DNA of 44,628 nt from an uncultured bacterium (lineage in GTDB: Bacteria > Cyanobacteriota > Vampirovibrionia > Gastranaerophilales > Gastranaerophilaceae), in assembly GCA_900547585.1 (NCBI GenBank), contig URHD01000005.1, forward strand, positions 1 to 44,628, given 5' to 3'. Below are positions 24,711 through 33,231 of this stretch, piece after piece. Below the pieces are notes generated by a model. It was not told where the DNA came from. It worked only from the letters and a program-made list of their open reading frames with translations, and searched no databases. The position numbers and the translations under genes are program-made. How positions within the stretch are numbered: the stretch's first letter is position 1; every line of letters begins with the position of its first letter.

Positions 24711-25421
24711 TTAATGCCCTTTTTTGCCGTGCCCGTCGCAGGTTCCGGCTTCGTAACCGCAAATCAGGAACACAGCGGGCAGCGCTTTGCTGATAAAGTT
24801 TTTGATTACGTCAGTTTTTGCCGTAAGCGCCAGCCAGGTCATAATATCATCAACATGGATGCCGAAATCCTTGGCTTTGACTTTTCTTGTGTCGTCTTCT
24901 TTGAAAATCAGCTGATTTACCTTTGAGGCGACCTTGTTTCCGGCAGTAACACCCACGCCGACGCCGCCGATTGCCGCAAGACCCGAATAAAGAAGCTCTT
25001 TTGTCCTCGGGAGGTTTCTTTTTTCAATCAAATGCGTTGCAATGCCAACAATGCTTATCGGGGTGATAATATTTCCTAAAAACTGGTGCATGCCCTCTTT
25101 AAGTTTGGCTTTTCGGGTGTCTTTTGTGTCTGCAATCAACCCTCCAGCAAGCCCGCCGGCTGTCGCAGAAGTAGCCAGCCCGATTGCTTTTAAAGCGCTG
25201 GAAAAATCAACTTTAAAGAGATTTTTGAACTGCAAAGGCCCTTTATGCTGTTTTTTTGATAACAAAGCAAGATATCCGAGCGTAGTGAGCGCGCTTCCTG
25301 TGATGGCAGCGGCTTTTACGGCTTTTTTTCTGACAAAACTCCGTTTTGGAGGCTCCTCTTGAGCGGGTTTTGCTTCGGGTTTGTATTGATTAGTGGATTT
25401 AAAATTTATACTTTGTATCAT
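24711..25421 (-). CDS. Lineage membrane protein with N-terminal INFKS motif
   Basis: 236 residues from ATG 25421 (MIQSINFKS); a GTG at 25430 would add three residues. INFKS is at residues 5-9, followed by a basic Pro-rich linker. Several Gly/Ala-rich hydrophobic segments follow (AITGSALTTLGYLALL, ATSATAGGLAGGLIA, IITPISIVGIATHLI, GLAAIGGVGVGVTAG, ALPAVFLICGYEAG), suggesting four or five short membrane helices, and a His/Gly tail GTCDGHGKKGH. It is similar in style to the protein at 28723. Function unknown. Confidence 0.7.
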   Translation of the reverse strand: MIQSINFKSTNQYKPEAKPAQEEPPKRSFVRKKAVKAAAITGSALTTLGYLALLSKKQHKGPLQFKNLFKVDFSSALKAIGLATSATAGGLAGGLIADTKDTRKAKLKEGMHQFLGNIITPISIVGIATHLIEKRNLPRTKELLYSGLAAIGGVGVGVTAGNKVASKVNQLIFKEDDTRKVKAKDFGIHVDDIMTWLALTAKTDVIKNFISKALPAVFLICGYEAGTCDGHGKKGH

Positions 25422-25504
25422 GGCAATCACGTTCTACATCTGTATTAAATGCCTGAAAAAAATTTTTTGTTAGTTTCGGCATTTATGTAAAAATTAATTT
25501 ACAT

Positions 25505-25663
25505 CTAATCTAGTGTCGCCTTAGCCGATTCTTACCTCTCACAAAACGATACTCAATCGTTTTGTTCGGCAGAGTGCGAACCGCCCAAGGCTCACCTTTT
25601 CTAATCGTCACTCAAAAAATTCGTTCACGTCACTTCGTTCCTTATCACGAATTTTTCTCGGAC
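25505..25663 (-). repeat. Modular repeat, copy D (full, inverted)
   Basis: On the minus strand it reads GTCCGAGAAAAATTCGTGA, an intact first hairpin without insertion, the constant GGTGAGCCTTGGGCGGTTCG, then the 45-bp nested module with a perfect ACAAAACGAT-TGAGT-ATCGTTTTGT stem, then GGCGACACTAGATTAG. It lies between 24711 and cdd. Confidence 0.9.
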
Positions 25664-25707
25664 AATATCTATTTTAACAGAAAAACATGAGCCGTTAGTC
25701 TCAAAAA

Positions 25708-26100
25708 TTATAAATTAAACCCGTGGGGCAAAAGCTCGTCAATAGTGAAGATAGCACAATGCGAATCCTCGCTTTCCATAATCACCTGGACATCCACGCC
25801 GTGCTTAAATTCTGCAATCCACTGCCTGCAAGCACCGCAGGGCATACACATTTTTGCATCTTCGCTGAAAATAGCGATTTTTAAGAGCTGACCTTTTTCA
25901 CCTGCGGCGATTGCTGTTGATAAAGCGTTCCTTTCCGCACAAAGCGTCAAACCGTAGCTGGAATTCTCCACATTGCAGCCGCAGTATGTGTTTCCGCTGT
26001 CATAAAGCGCGCATGCACCCACATGAAATTTTGAATAAGGCACATAAGCCTTATGTGATACTTCCTTTGCCATTTCCAGTAATTGATAATTGTCTATCAT
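25708..26100 (-). CDS. cdd: Cytidine deaminase
   Basis: 130 residues, the normal size of the tetrameric enzyme. YSKFHVGACAL, CNVENSSYGLTLCAERNAL (zinc Cys and catalytic Glu in CAE) and MPCGACRQWI (two zinc Cys) are complete. It deaminates cytidine and deoxycytidine to uridine and deoxyuridine for pyrimidine salvage. Shine-Dalgarno GAGGG and a TATAAT at 26112-26117 on the minus strand precede it. Confidence 0.95.
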   Translation of the reverse strand: MIDNYQLLEMAKEVSHKAYVPYSKFHVGACALYDSGNTYCGCNVENSSYGLTLCAERNALSTAIAAGEKGQLLKIAIFSEDAKMCMPCGACRQWIAEFKHGVDVQVIMESEDSHCAIFTIDELLPHGFNL

Positions 26101-26230
26101 TTATCCCTCTGATTATAATTTTTCCATCTTATTATTTTAACCTATTTAATTTAATAAAAATCCTTTATATAGCGGATATGAGTTTATCAAAAGTAGGCGA
26201 TAATAATTTATAAATGGGGATAAGAGGGAT

Positions 26231-27496
26231 ATGATGAAAAGATTCATAAAATTATTGATTTTTTGTGTAATATTTGCTTTTGGCAGCTTTAGCGCGTCAT
26301 TTTCGGACGAATTAAAGCCGACAGTCGCTGTTATTACCGATATTAACCACCGTGCGGGTACGATTTACCTTGTTACGGGGGCTTCTACGGATATTATTGC
26401 ATCAGACATCATCAGCCGCCTCAACGAATCAAATCTCGTCTATGCCCCTGTTCTCGGCGATTCAATGCAGAAAATTACCCGCCATTTGAACATTTACACC
26501 CAGACTTTTTTTGATGAGTACAAATACAATTACAATATCGACTACATAAACCTCAAAAGAATCACGCAGGAGCTGCATGCGGACTATATTTTGATGGTTA
26601 CAAGCGGGCTGGACGTTCAGAGCAATTTTTTGAAAGAAACTATCCTCGGAAAGCTCGGAATCTCAGGATTTGAGCCGGTTAAACCTACATACAGGCTGAC
26701 AACCCTCCTGACATTGATTGATACAAAAAATGAGGCTGTTTTGTGGCAGGAGCTTTATAAAAAGGATATTTCCGCACAAAATTATGATATCGGAAACGTC
26801 CAGTTTGCTCCGAGCTACGCGCAGCTGTCAAAAATAAAAGAGTATTCAAAACGCGTTGCCGAGCATGTTACGCCGATTATCAATGTGGCTGTTCACCCTG
26901 AACTCGCGACTAAAAAAGAGGTCGGAGCGGTTGAAATAAAGAAAAAAGACGTTACAGAGGACAAAAGAATCTATTATCCGGTCATCCACAAGGACAAAAT
27001 CCACGCTCCGCAGTTTATGCAGAACGTTGAAATGCCGAAATTTGAGCGTCCGAGATTTGAACGCCAGAAAAAAGAAAAATATATCGAAAATGTAAACAAT
27101 TTCACCCCGAAAACGCCGGCATTCGAGCCTGACAAGGAATTTGCTCCCGCCCGTCAATACGCTGCGCCGGCTGAATCTTCTCAACCCGTGCAGCCGGTAA
27201 AAATTCAGGAAGAAAACGCCCGAACCGAATTTATACAAAACAACGAGCCCGCAAATGAAGAAATTCAGGATGAAAAACCCCAACTCAAGCCCGCTGTCCA
27301 TGTTACGCCTTCATCTGAGCTTAAAAACAGCGAAAAACCGGTAAACAAGCTCACCCCGAAAGAAGATGAAAACGGGCTTCCGCGCTATAATTGGAATTTG
27401 CACAATATTTACGAAAATCAGTCCAAAGGTGAGCAAAAATCTTTCTGGTTTTTCAAAAGAAACAAAGCTCCAAAGATTAAGACCGTGGTTTTGTAG
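26231..27496 (+). CDS. Secreted periplasmic protein with Pro/Glu-rich tail
   Basis: 421 residues. A signal peptide (MMKRFIKLLIFCVIFAFGSFSAS) leads to an alpha/beta domain (residues ~28-220: VAVITDINHRAGTIYLVTGAS, LVYAPVLG, YINLKRITQELHADYILMVTSG, YRLTTLLTLIDTKNEAVLWQELYKK). The ADYIL...ID..ts.vlW pattern recalls CsgG/LpoB/TolB-N-type periplasmic domains, a fold-level resemblance only. The second half is charged and proline-rich, presumably disordered, ending in basic FKRNKAPKIKT. Monocistronic, with GAGGG before the first of two adjacent ATGs. Function unknown. Confidence 0.75.
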   Translation: MMKRFIKLLIFCVIFAFGSFSASFSDELKPTVAVITDINHRAGTIYLVTGASTDIIASDIISRLNESNLVYAPVLGDSMQKITRHLNIYTQTFFDEYKYNYNIDYINLKRITQELHADYILMVTSGLDVQSNFLKETILGKLGISGFEPVKPTYRLTTLLTLIDTKNEAVLWQELYKKDISAQNYDIGNVQFAPSYAQLSKIKEYSKRVAEHVTPIINVAVHPELATKKEVGAVEIKKKDVTEDKRIYYPVIHKDKIHAPQFMQNVEMPKFERPRFERQKKEKYIENVNNFTPKTPAFEPDKEFAPARQYAAPAESSQPVQPVKIQEENARTEFIQNNEPANEEIQDEKPQLKPAVHVTPSSELKNSEKPVNKLTPKEDENGLPRYNWNLHNIYENQSKGEQKSFWFFKRNKAPKIKTVVL

Positions 27497-27521
27497 AAAA
27501 ATCGAAAATTAGCCGAATTTG

Positions 27522-28337
27522 CTATTCGAGCGTCATTTTGTAAACCTTATTCTTGTTCACGCCGTCCAATGTACTGATAATCGCTGCAATATCTTTGTTT
27601 GAAAAGTTGGCGGCTTTGAGTTTTTTGATTTTTTCCAAAATCGCCGCATCATCGCCCTGTTTCTGCTCCTGCGCGTAAAGCATAACAACGACCTCGCCTT
27701 TTAGCGTGTGATTTTTGTAATATTCGAGCATTCCTGCGGCGTCAGCGCAGACCGTTTCTTCATAAACCTTTGTCAGTTCGCGCCCGACAGCGATTTTTGC
27801 GTTTTGCCCGCGCGTTTCGGCTATTGTTTTGATTGTTTCTTCGAGTCTGTTTGCGGCTTCATAAAAAACAAGGTCAATAGCGTGAAATTGCTCAAAAACC
27901 TCAATTTGCTGGTTTTTTACCCTTGGAAGGAAGCCGAAAAACGCGAATTGCTCGGATTCGCGCGGAATCTGGGATAAAAACGTAATCACAGCCGACGCCC
28001 CCGGAATTGAGGTAATTTGAATGCCGTTTTCAAAAAGCTCTTTGACCAGAATCCGCCCGGGGTCGGAAATACAGGGCGTTCCTGCGTCAGAAATCAATGC
28101 GGCTGTTTTTCCGGCCTCAAATTCCCTCAAAAGCTCGCCTGTGCGCTGTTTTTCATTAAATTTGTGGTAGCTGACGAGTTTTGTTTCGATTCCGAGCTCG
28201 TCCAGCAGCTTTTTGCTAGTCCGGCAGTCCTCGCAGGCAATAAAATCAACATTTTTCAGCACCTCGACGGCTCTTTGACCGAGGTCTTTTTTGTTTCCGA
28301 TTGGTGTTGCGATGACAAAAAGCTGTGGTTTTTTCAT
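27522..28337 (-). CDS. rsmI: 16S rRNA (cytidine-1402-2'-O)-methyltransferase
   Basis: 271 residues. LFVIATPIGNKKDLGQRAVEVL, FIACEDCRTSKKLL, LISDAGTPCISDPG and ITSIPGASAVITFLSQ are the RsmI/tetrapyrrole-methylase landmarks. It methylates the ribose of C1402 in the decoding centre using SAM. It overlaps the STAS-like gene upstream by one base (TAATG), so they form one operon. Length and motifs are complete. Confidence 0.95.
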   Translation of the reverse strand: MKKPQLFVIATPIGNKKDLGQRAVEVLKNVDFIACEDCRTSKKLLDELGIETKLVSYHKFNEKQRTGELLREFEAGKTAALISDAGTPCISDPGRILVKELFENGIQITSIPGASAVITFLSQIPRESEQFAFFGFLPRVKNQQIEVFEQFHAIDLVFYEAANRLEETIKTIAETRGQNAKIAVGRELTKVYEETVCADAAGMLEYYKNHTLKGEVVVMLYAQEQKQGDDAAILEKIKKLKAANFSNKDIAAIISTLDGVNKNKVYKMTLE

Positions 28338-28696
28338 TATTCCAGTGCCAGCCTTTTGTGCAATTTTCCGGTATCGACGGGGTCGATTGTGTTAAGGGTT
28401 TTGTAAAGCCCCGTTTGTCTTAGAATTTTTGAAATATTCGGTTCAAGATTTTCCACTTTCAGGGCAATTTCGTTAAAAATTGCGGCTTTTTGCAAATCCA
28501 GAAGACGCTGTATGTCTTCGAGCCTGATTTCGTTTACATTTGAGAAATCGAGCTCAAGCTGTTCTCTGGGTTCAAAGGAAAAACTCCGTATGAAATTTTT
28601 GCTGTGAAGCAGCTTGTCTATATAAATTTTTTGCATAGCAAATTTTGATATCTCTTCCCAAGTTATGTTTTTAATATAGTCAAAATCCGACCCCAT
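28337..28696 (-). CDS. STAS-like domain protein
   Basis: 119 residues. After a ~45-residue helical start, EQLELDFSNVNEIRLEDIQRL, AALFNEIALKVENLEP-type strand-helix order (actual: KAAIFNEIALKVENLEP) and ISKILRQTGLYKTLNT match the STAS fold of anti-sigma-factor antagonists, without a clear phosphorylatable Ser in the usual place. It is coupled to rsmI. If real, it could be part of a partner-switching pathway, but no kinase or phosphatase is near. No clear Shine-Dalgarno. Confidence 0.6.
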   Translation of the reverse strand: MGSDFDYIKNITWEEISKFAMQKIYIDKLLHSKNFIRSFSFEPREQLELDFSNVNEIRLEDIQRLLDLQKAAIFNEIALKVENLEPNISKILRQTGLYKTLNTIDPVDTGKLHKRLALE

Positions 28697-28722
28697 GCCA
28701 ATTTTTTAACATAGTTTAATAT

Positions 28723-29667
28723 TTATCTCATGTTCAGATTTTTTTCGATTTTTTTCTCGGAAGCTTTGCCGATTGCCATACCGCAGGCGATTCCGGCAAG
28801 GGTCGTGACTGCAAGAACGGGGATTCTTATGCAGGTTTTAAGCTTTTTCGTCAGGGAAGACACTATTGATACAAAAAACGTCGGAACAACGGTGTTTGCA
28901 ATCATTGAAGTCGAGGTGCGGCTGATTTGTTTTTTTGTGTCTTTTTCTTTTGAAATATCAAACCCCGCAGCAGCCGTCAGCGGCAGGTCAAGCACTCTCA
29001 TAATAGGCAAAAATGAAAACGACGCAAAGATTTTGTTTGCCGGATCTTTTGAAAACTCGGTATTTACATAATGAAGATAATAATTTGGCGATTTAAAGTC
29101 CTTGAATGCTTTTTCAGCTTTTTCTTCAGGTTGTTCAATAGTTTTTTTTGCTGATGCAACCTGTTCTTTGTGAGCTTCGAGAGCCTGTTTGATTTCCTCT
29201 TCTCTTTTTTTGAAAAGATATTTGCTCAAAAGCTGATTCCCCGCAACAGACGAAAGTACGGTAACCGCCATAATAAAACAGCCGCTTGTGCAGTCTTTTG
29301 CCGCCTGTTCGATATAATTCAAAGAAGTGTGCATAAAATTCATCGGTTTTACAAAGGGTTCCAGATTTGGAGCAAGTTTTTCTTTAACAAACTTCTTTTG
29401 GGAAAGTTTTTTTAGCGATTTTGAGAAGAATTTAGCAGAGCTGTCAACAAACGCGATATTGGGCATTTTTTTCAGCGCAAAATTCGCTGCTGCATACCCG
29501 AGCGCGGAAGAGCCGAGGATTGCGGCGTCCTTAGTAATCACATAACTGCGGCTTGCTGGCTGTGATTCTTTATAATCCTTGTACGTTTTTCCCGCGCCTA
29601 TCGCAACAAAAAGTGCAGGTGCCAGAACTTTGGTTCTAAGGATATCTGATGTCTTTGTTATATTCAT
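28723..29667 (-). CDS. Lineage membrane protein
   Basis: 314 residues. MNITKTSDILRTK start, then Gly/Ala-rich hydrophobic helices at about 15-25, 50-65 (AILGSSALGYAAANFAL), 130-148 (CFIMAVTVLSSVAGNQLL), 255-270 (VVPTFFVSIVSSL) and 280-300 (IPVLAVTTLAGIACGMAIG), with a charged coiled region at 155-190. Resembles the 24711 protein in architecture and composition. No family recognised, so nothing can be said about function beyond membrane association. Confidence 0.7.
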   Translation of the reverse strand: MNITKTSDILRTKVLAPALFVAIGAGKTYKDYKESQPASRSYVITKDAAILGSSALGYAAANFALKKMPNIAFVDSSAKFFSKSLKKLSQKKFVKEKLAPNLEPFVKPMNFMHTSLNYIEQAAKDCTSGCFIMAVTVLSSVAGNQLLSKYLFKKREEEIKQALEAHKEQVASAKKTIEQPEEKAEKAFKDFKSPNYYLHYVNTEFSKDPANKIFASFSFLPIMRVLDLPLTAAAGFDISKEKDTKKQISRTSTSMIANTVVPTFFVSIVSSLTKKLKTCIRIPVLAVTTLAGIACGMAIGKASEKKIEKNLNMR

Positions 29668-29739
29668 ATTTGTCCGGCGTTTTCGATTATATAATGCTCG
29701 TAAATCTTAAAAATTTACTTTTTTGAGGAATTTTTAATA

Positions 29740-30234
29740 TTAATTTACATTTATTTCCATTATATAGTCATCCATCACAAATCCATTGCCAATGTCGGTC
29801 ACCATGGAATCTACTTTTGAAAATCCCCATTTTTCGTAGGCTTTTATTGTTGATTCGTTGTATTTATTCACGGTTAAGGTGATTTTTAGCAGCTTATGTT
29901 CACGCGCTTTTTCTTTTATAAACTCAAGTGAGGTTCTGCCGATTCCGCAATTTCTATGTTCTTTCAGTATATAAAGTTTGGATAGAAAAAGTTCGCTGAT
30001 TTTCGGGCAAAAACCGGTATAACCGGCAATTTCGCCGTCTTTTTCAATAAAATAATACTCATATCCGTCCGCAATCTGGGTTTTTACCGCTTCATATGAC
30101 TGAAAACGCGCTACCATATAGTCAATTTGCTCCGCTGAAAGGAGAAAGCTGAAATATTCATGCCACACATCGTTTGCAATTTTTGCAAAGGTTTTGAGCT
30201 GCGAATCTGTTGTGATTTTTGTGAAATTTATCAT
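29740..30234 (-). CDS. GNAT N-acetyltransferase
   Basis: 164 residues from the ATG at 30234 (MINFTKITTDSQL); a TTG six codons upstream lacks support. YYFIEKDGEIAGYTGFCP, LSKLYILKEHRNCGIGRTSLEFI (acetyl-CoA loop RxxGxG) and ITLTVNKYNESTIKAYEKWGF are standard GNAT motifs A and B. Cytosolic; the acceptor is unknown. TATCAT six bases before the ATG and no Shine-Dalgarno hint at another leaderless mRNA, but no -35 is visible. Confidence 0.88.
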   Translation of the reverse strand: MINFTKITTDSQLKTFAKIANDVWHEYFSFLLSAEQIDYMVARFQSYEAVKTQIADGYEYYFIEKDGEIAGYTGFCPKISELFLSKLYILKEHRNCGIGRTSLEFIKEKAREHKLLKITLTVNKYNESTIKAYEKWGFSKVDSMVTDIGNGFVMDDYIMEINVN

Positions 30235-30343
30235 ATTTAGATGATAGCGCAAAAAAATTTGTCGGGTAGTTGTGATTTTTGGAACTTATTACAACTTTAT
30301 ACTGAATTTATTAACCGTTTCCCATCCCATCCTCACCCTCGCC

Positions 30344-30438
30344 GTGAAGCAGCAGGGATTTTGCTTTGTCGTTCCGATTCCTCCGCCCTTTCAGGGCTCC
30401 CCCATAGTCACTCTAAAGTAAAATCCCTGCTGCTTCAC
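30344..30438 (+). repeat. Long hairpin repeat, family 1 copy 1
   Basis: Perfect 19-bp arms (30344-30362 GTGAAGCAGCAGGGATTTT; 30420-30438) extend inward by CTTT/AAAG. The core holds CGTTCCGATTCCTCCG and CTCCCCCATAGTCACTC. The second copy (38997) keeps both core blocks but has a different arm sequence, still self-complementary. Confidence 0.9.
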
Positions 30439-30475
30439 TAAAGCTGAATTTTGCAAACTCCTCCAACCCTCCAAA

Positions 30476-30558
30476 GTACAGAGTTCCTGATTTTAATTTT
30501 TCTAGCTCGATTCGTTTCACTCATAGGCGTCGAAAAATTAAAATCAGGAACTCTGTAC
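30476..30558 (-). repeat. Long hairpin repeat, family 2 copy 1
   Basis: 27-bp perfect arms (30476-30502 and 30532-30558, starting GTACAGAGTTCC) around a 29-base loop that on the minus strand reads GACGCCTATGAGTGAAACG and ends TCGAGCTA. The copy at 41945 shares the loop but not the arms. It lies 15 bases past the stop of the 30573 gene, so it could also act as its mRNA 3' end. Confidence 0.9.
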
Positions 30559-30572
30559 ACAAACTCTATAAA

Positions 30573-30914
30573 CTACCCCATGCTGTTGAGGGTTTTTCCT
30601 TTGACTTTTTCTTTTTCGTCCTTGTCATCAGCTGTACCGCCGGCAGAAGCCTGTTTATTTGCGTCATTTATTGCCGCCTGGTATTCTTCAAGCTTTGCGA
30701 TTGCGTTTTCAAGGTCGGTTTCGATGGATGCCATGTTTACATTTTGTGTTTGTCCGCCGTTTTCTGCATTTTCAGCGGCTTTTTTTGCTTCTTCAAACAC
30801 GGTCCATTCTTTATTGTACTGATTTACGAGCGCCTGTGCTCTCTGGTTTCCGGATTGAATATTAAAAGTTGCTTTTTTCTGTGTTGTCAGTGCTCCAAAA
30901 TTTACGTTACCCAT
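30573..30914 (-). CDS. Small helical protein with N-terminal VNFGA motif
   Basis: 113 residues. MGNVNFGALTTQ carries the local motif at residues 4-8. The rest is hydrophilic helix (QRAQALVNQYNKEWTVFEEAKKAAENAEN; IETDLENAIAKLEEYQAAI) ending in a Lys/Glu-rich tail. No signal peptide or transmembrane span; the size and heptads suggest a coiled-coil or filament-type subunit. No family recognised. AAGAGAG-type Shine-Dalgarno. Confidence 0.6.
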   Translation of the reverse strand: MGNVNFGALTTQKKATFNIQSGNQRAQALVNQYNKEWTVFEEAKKAAENAENGGQTQNVNMASIETDLENAIAKLEEYQAAINDANKQASAGGTADDKDEKEKVKGKTLNSMG

Positions 30915-31098
30915 GTTTTTACACTCTCTTTCTCAAATTTTTGCTCTCTTGTATATATAAAAAATATATACTGACAAAAATTGCTAAATTGTTTTTATAA
31001 TATTAAGAAACGTTACGGTTTTTATGTAAACTATAAAGTTTTTCTGAAAAAAACCGTTTATTATAATATAAGAGATTTGGCTCGGGGCATATTAAAAG

Positions 31099-32025
31099 AT
31101 GATAAGATTGGACATCGATTTAGCGTATTTGACGAAGAACTTTGAGATTGGAACTCAAAGGATAAATCAATACGGCGAAAAAAGCATCGACGAAATCATG
31201 GAAATTGAGGCGCAAAACGGTAACACGCAGGCGTCGAATTTTGATACAAGCGTTTTAAACAACCCCAGAGAGCTTGTAAAACTCCTTAAACTCACCAGCA
31301 CCCGAAACCGTTATGCCATTATCAGCAATCTGAATACCGATGATTTGCAGTATTTGCTGCAATTTCTGGAAATGAAAGATTTGCTTCTGGGATTGATGTG
31401 CTTTACAAAAACAAAACTTTTAAATCTGATATATGACCTGCCAAAGGAAAAAATTTGTTCAATTTTGTTTAATGCATTCTCACCCGAGAAATTTCTTAAA
31501 ATGATTCCGGAAAAAGAAATAGATAAGTTTTTTGATTCGGACAAACTCGATAAAAACCAGATTATGGACTACATCAAAACGCTTGAGCCTGAAAAACTCA
31601 ACAAAATGATGCAGAAATTTATCCATAAAATGACCGGTCAAAATACCGAAAATTTGCAAATGGAACCCGAGCAGATTTATAAATTTTTAGAAAAACTTCA
31701 GCCTGACAAATTCAAAGAAGCGCTGAAATGCTTTGAACGTGATGAAAAAATGGGGCTCGTGCTTGAGCTGACTAAAAAGGACGAAAAACTCTGGACAGAA
31801 TTCTCCAAAAACGCCCTCACAATCCCGCTCAAACAGCTGGACAAACCCGATATTGTCAAAAATATGAAAGATTTGGAGCCTGAGGATTTGACAAAAATGC
31901 TTGAGGAGCTGCCGGACGATGTTTTAGCAATGGTTGTTACGCAGATTGACCCGCTGGTTTTTGCGGAAATTCTTGTCAAAAACTTCCAGGATATTCTTTC
32001 CGAAATAGGCATTGGTAATGTTTAA
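31099..32025 (+). CDS. Helical-repeat protein resembling MgtE-N/FliG
   Basis: 308 residues, no signal peptide. After ~55 residues come repeated helix pairs with the pattern L..L..e....il..l (ELVKLLKLTSTRNRYAIIS; LQYLLQFLEMKDLLLG; ICSILFNAFSPEKFLKMI; LTKMLEELPDDVLAMVV; FAEILVKNFQDIL). The phrase LEELPDDVLAMVVTQIDPLVFAEIL is split here by motif type: it resembles the superhelical N domain of MgtE transporters and the FliG middle domain. Neither a channel nor flagellar genes are near, so this may be a free-standing scaffold. TATAAT-type -10 at about 31062-31067. Function unknown. Confidence 0.65.
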   Translation: MIRLDIDLAYLTKNFEIGTQRINQYGEKSIDEIMEIEAQNGNTQASNFDTSVLNNPRELVKLLKLTSTRNRYAIISNLNTDDLQYLLQFLEMKDLLLGLMCFTKTKLLNLIYDLPKEKICSILFNAFSPEKFLKMIPEKEIDKFFDSDKLDKNQIMDYIKTLEPEKLNKMMQKFIHKMTGQNTENLQMEPEQIYKFLEKLQPDKFKEALKCFERDEKMGLVLELTKKDEKLWTEFSKNALTIPLKQLDKPDIVKNMKDLEPEDLTKMLEELPDDVLAMVVTQIDPLVFAEILVKNFQDILSEIGIGNV

Positions 32026-32099
32026 AAGCTGAAAAAGCGGGTAAAAAAAAGGGAGTATTATAAAAACCTCCCATATTTCCCCATTTCTCCGTATATTTA

Positions 32100-32156
32100 C
32101 GCAAATCCTTGCGGATTCCGGCTTGCTTCGGGCTTGCTGCCTTTCGCGAGCCTGCG
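32100..32156. other. Hairpin-rich segment after the adenosyltransferase gene
   Basis: ACGCA (near 32100) and TGCGT (near 32157) bracket AATCC-TTGC-GGATT and a GGCTTGC direct repeat. Only one copy is in the window, so whether it is a repeat or a terminator-like 3' end cannot be decided. Confidence 0.4.
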
Positions 32157-32690
32157 TTAATATTCGATACCCTGTCTTGCCATAACACCCATATCGAAAT
32201 AGTGCTTAATCGGTTTCATTTCCGTAACCAGATGTGCCAGTGCAATAAGCTCGGGGTGAGCATATCTGCCGGTAAGCACGATTTCAAGGTTTTCAGGCTT
32301 GTTCAATAAAACTTCTTTAACCTCGGAAACTTTAATCATATTCATTGCAATGCAAATGTTGAGTTCATCGAGGATAACGAGCTGATATTCACCGCTTTGA
32401 ATAGCTTTTTTAGCGAGTTCCCAGCCTTTTTTAGCTTCTTTGTAGTCGTCCATGCAAACATTGTGTTTGTAAACAACTCTGTCCATACCGAACTGGTGAA
32501 CTTCAAGGTTGTCCATAAATTTTCCGGCAGAAGCGATTTCGCCGTAAGTAGTTCCCTGATCGCCTTTTGTGAACTGGATAACCATAACTTTCCACCCGTG
32601 GCCGAGTGCTCTAAGCGCCAATCCCAGTGATGCTGTGGTTTTTCCTTTTCCGTCCCCTGTGTAGATTTGTATGTATCCGTGTTCTAACAA
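32157..32690 (-). CDS. cobO: Cob(I)yrinic acid a,c-diamide adenosyltransferase
   Basis: 177 residues. P-loop YTGDGKGKTTASLGLALRA, then VMVIQFTKGDQGTTYGE, LVILDELNICIAMNMI and EIVLTGRYAHPELIALAHLVTEM are the CobA/CobO/BtuR family core. It transfers adenosyl from ATP to corrinoid cobalt, making adenosylcobalamin. The TTG start at 32690 has GGAGG eight bases ahead. It is a solitary gene; its presence shows the cell uses adenosylcobalamin, which fits the B12 riboswitch on nrdDG and an expected B12-dependent reductase elsewhere. Confidence 0.93.
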   Translation of the reverse strand: MLEHGYIQIYTGDGKGKTTASLGLALRALGHGWKVMVIQFTKGDQGTTYGEIASAGKFMDNLEVHQFGMDRVVYKHNVCMDDYKEAKKGWELAKKAIQSGEYQLVILDELNICIAMNMIKVSEVKEVLLNKPENLEIVLTGRYAHPELIALAHLVTEMKPIKHYFDMGVMARQGIEY

Positions 32691-33231
32691 AGTTTTTTCC
32701 TCCAGTCGATAGAAGATATTTTTCCTATCTATATTATAGTTTTGTTTAAGATTTTATTTATCGGTTAAATGATGTATAAAATCAGGTTAGAAAATTCTGC
32801 GCAAGACTAACAGCCCTATGCGCCTCCGAATCCCTATGAAAATTTATATTTTTATCACGTAAGGTGTAATTTTTAATAAATTCCGAACCCTTTCTTAATA
32901 TTAAATCAAACTTTCATGACATGGTCAATTTTTGAGCCGTCCATGCCGTTTCTTTTACAATTTTACCACTGTAGTATGAGCCATATCGGTCATATTTAGT
33001 GGCTTTTTGACACTTTATAAAAGTTTTACAATAAATTTTTTTATAAATCTTAAAAAACTATTGAAACCATGGTTATTGCTATATCTCACCCTAGTTTTTA
33101 AAAATAAATTTAATTAAAATAATTTAATCTTTTTTGCTATTAGCAGAAATTGAAATACACAAAACCAAAATACAAGTAAATTTATGTGAATATATAGCAA
33201 AAAATTTCATGTTCTGATTTTATAGTCGAAT
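32691..33231. other. Gene-free AT-rich interval
   Basis: 540 bases between divergent genes. I see no credible reading frame, tRNA or strong terminator. A small GATAG...CTATC palindrome lies at about 32707-32733. TATAGT at 33221 sits five bases before the next ATG. Confidence 0.5.

Noticed and set aside
30303..30590. CRISPR-like array from clustered hairpins
   Set aside because: The two hairpins belong to different families; there are no regularly spaced direct repeats or spacers and no cas genes.
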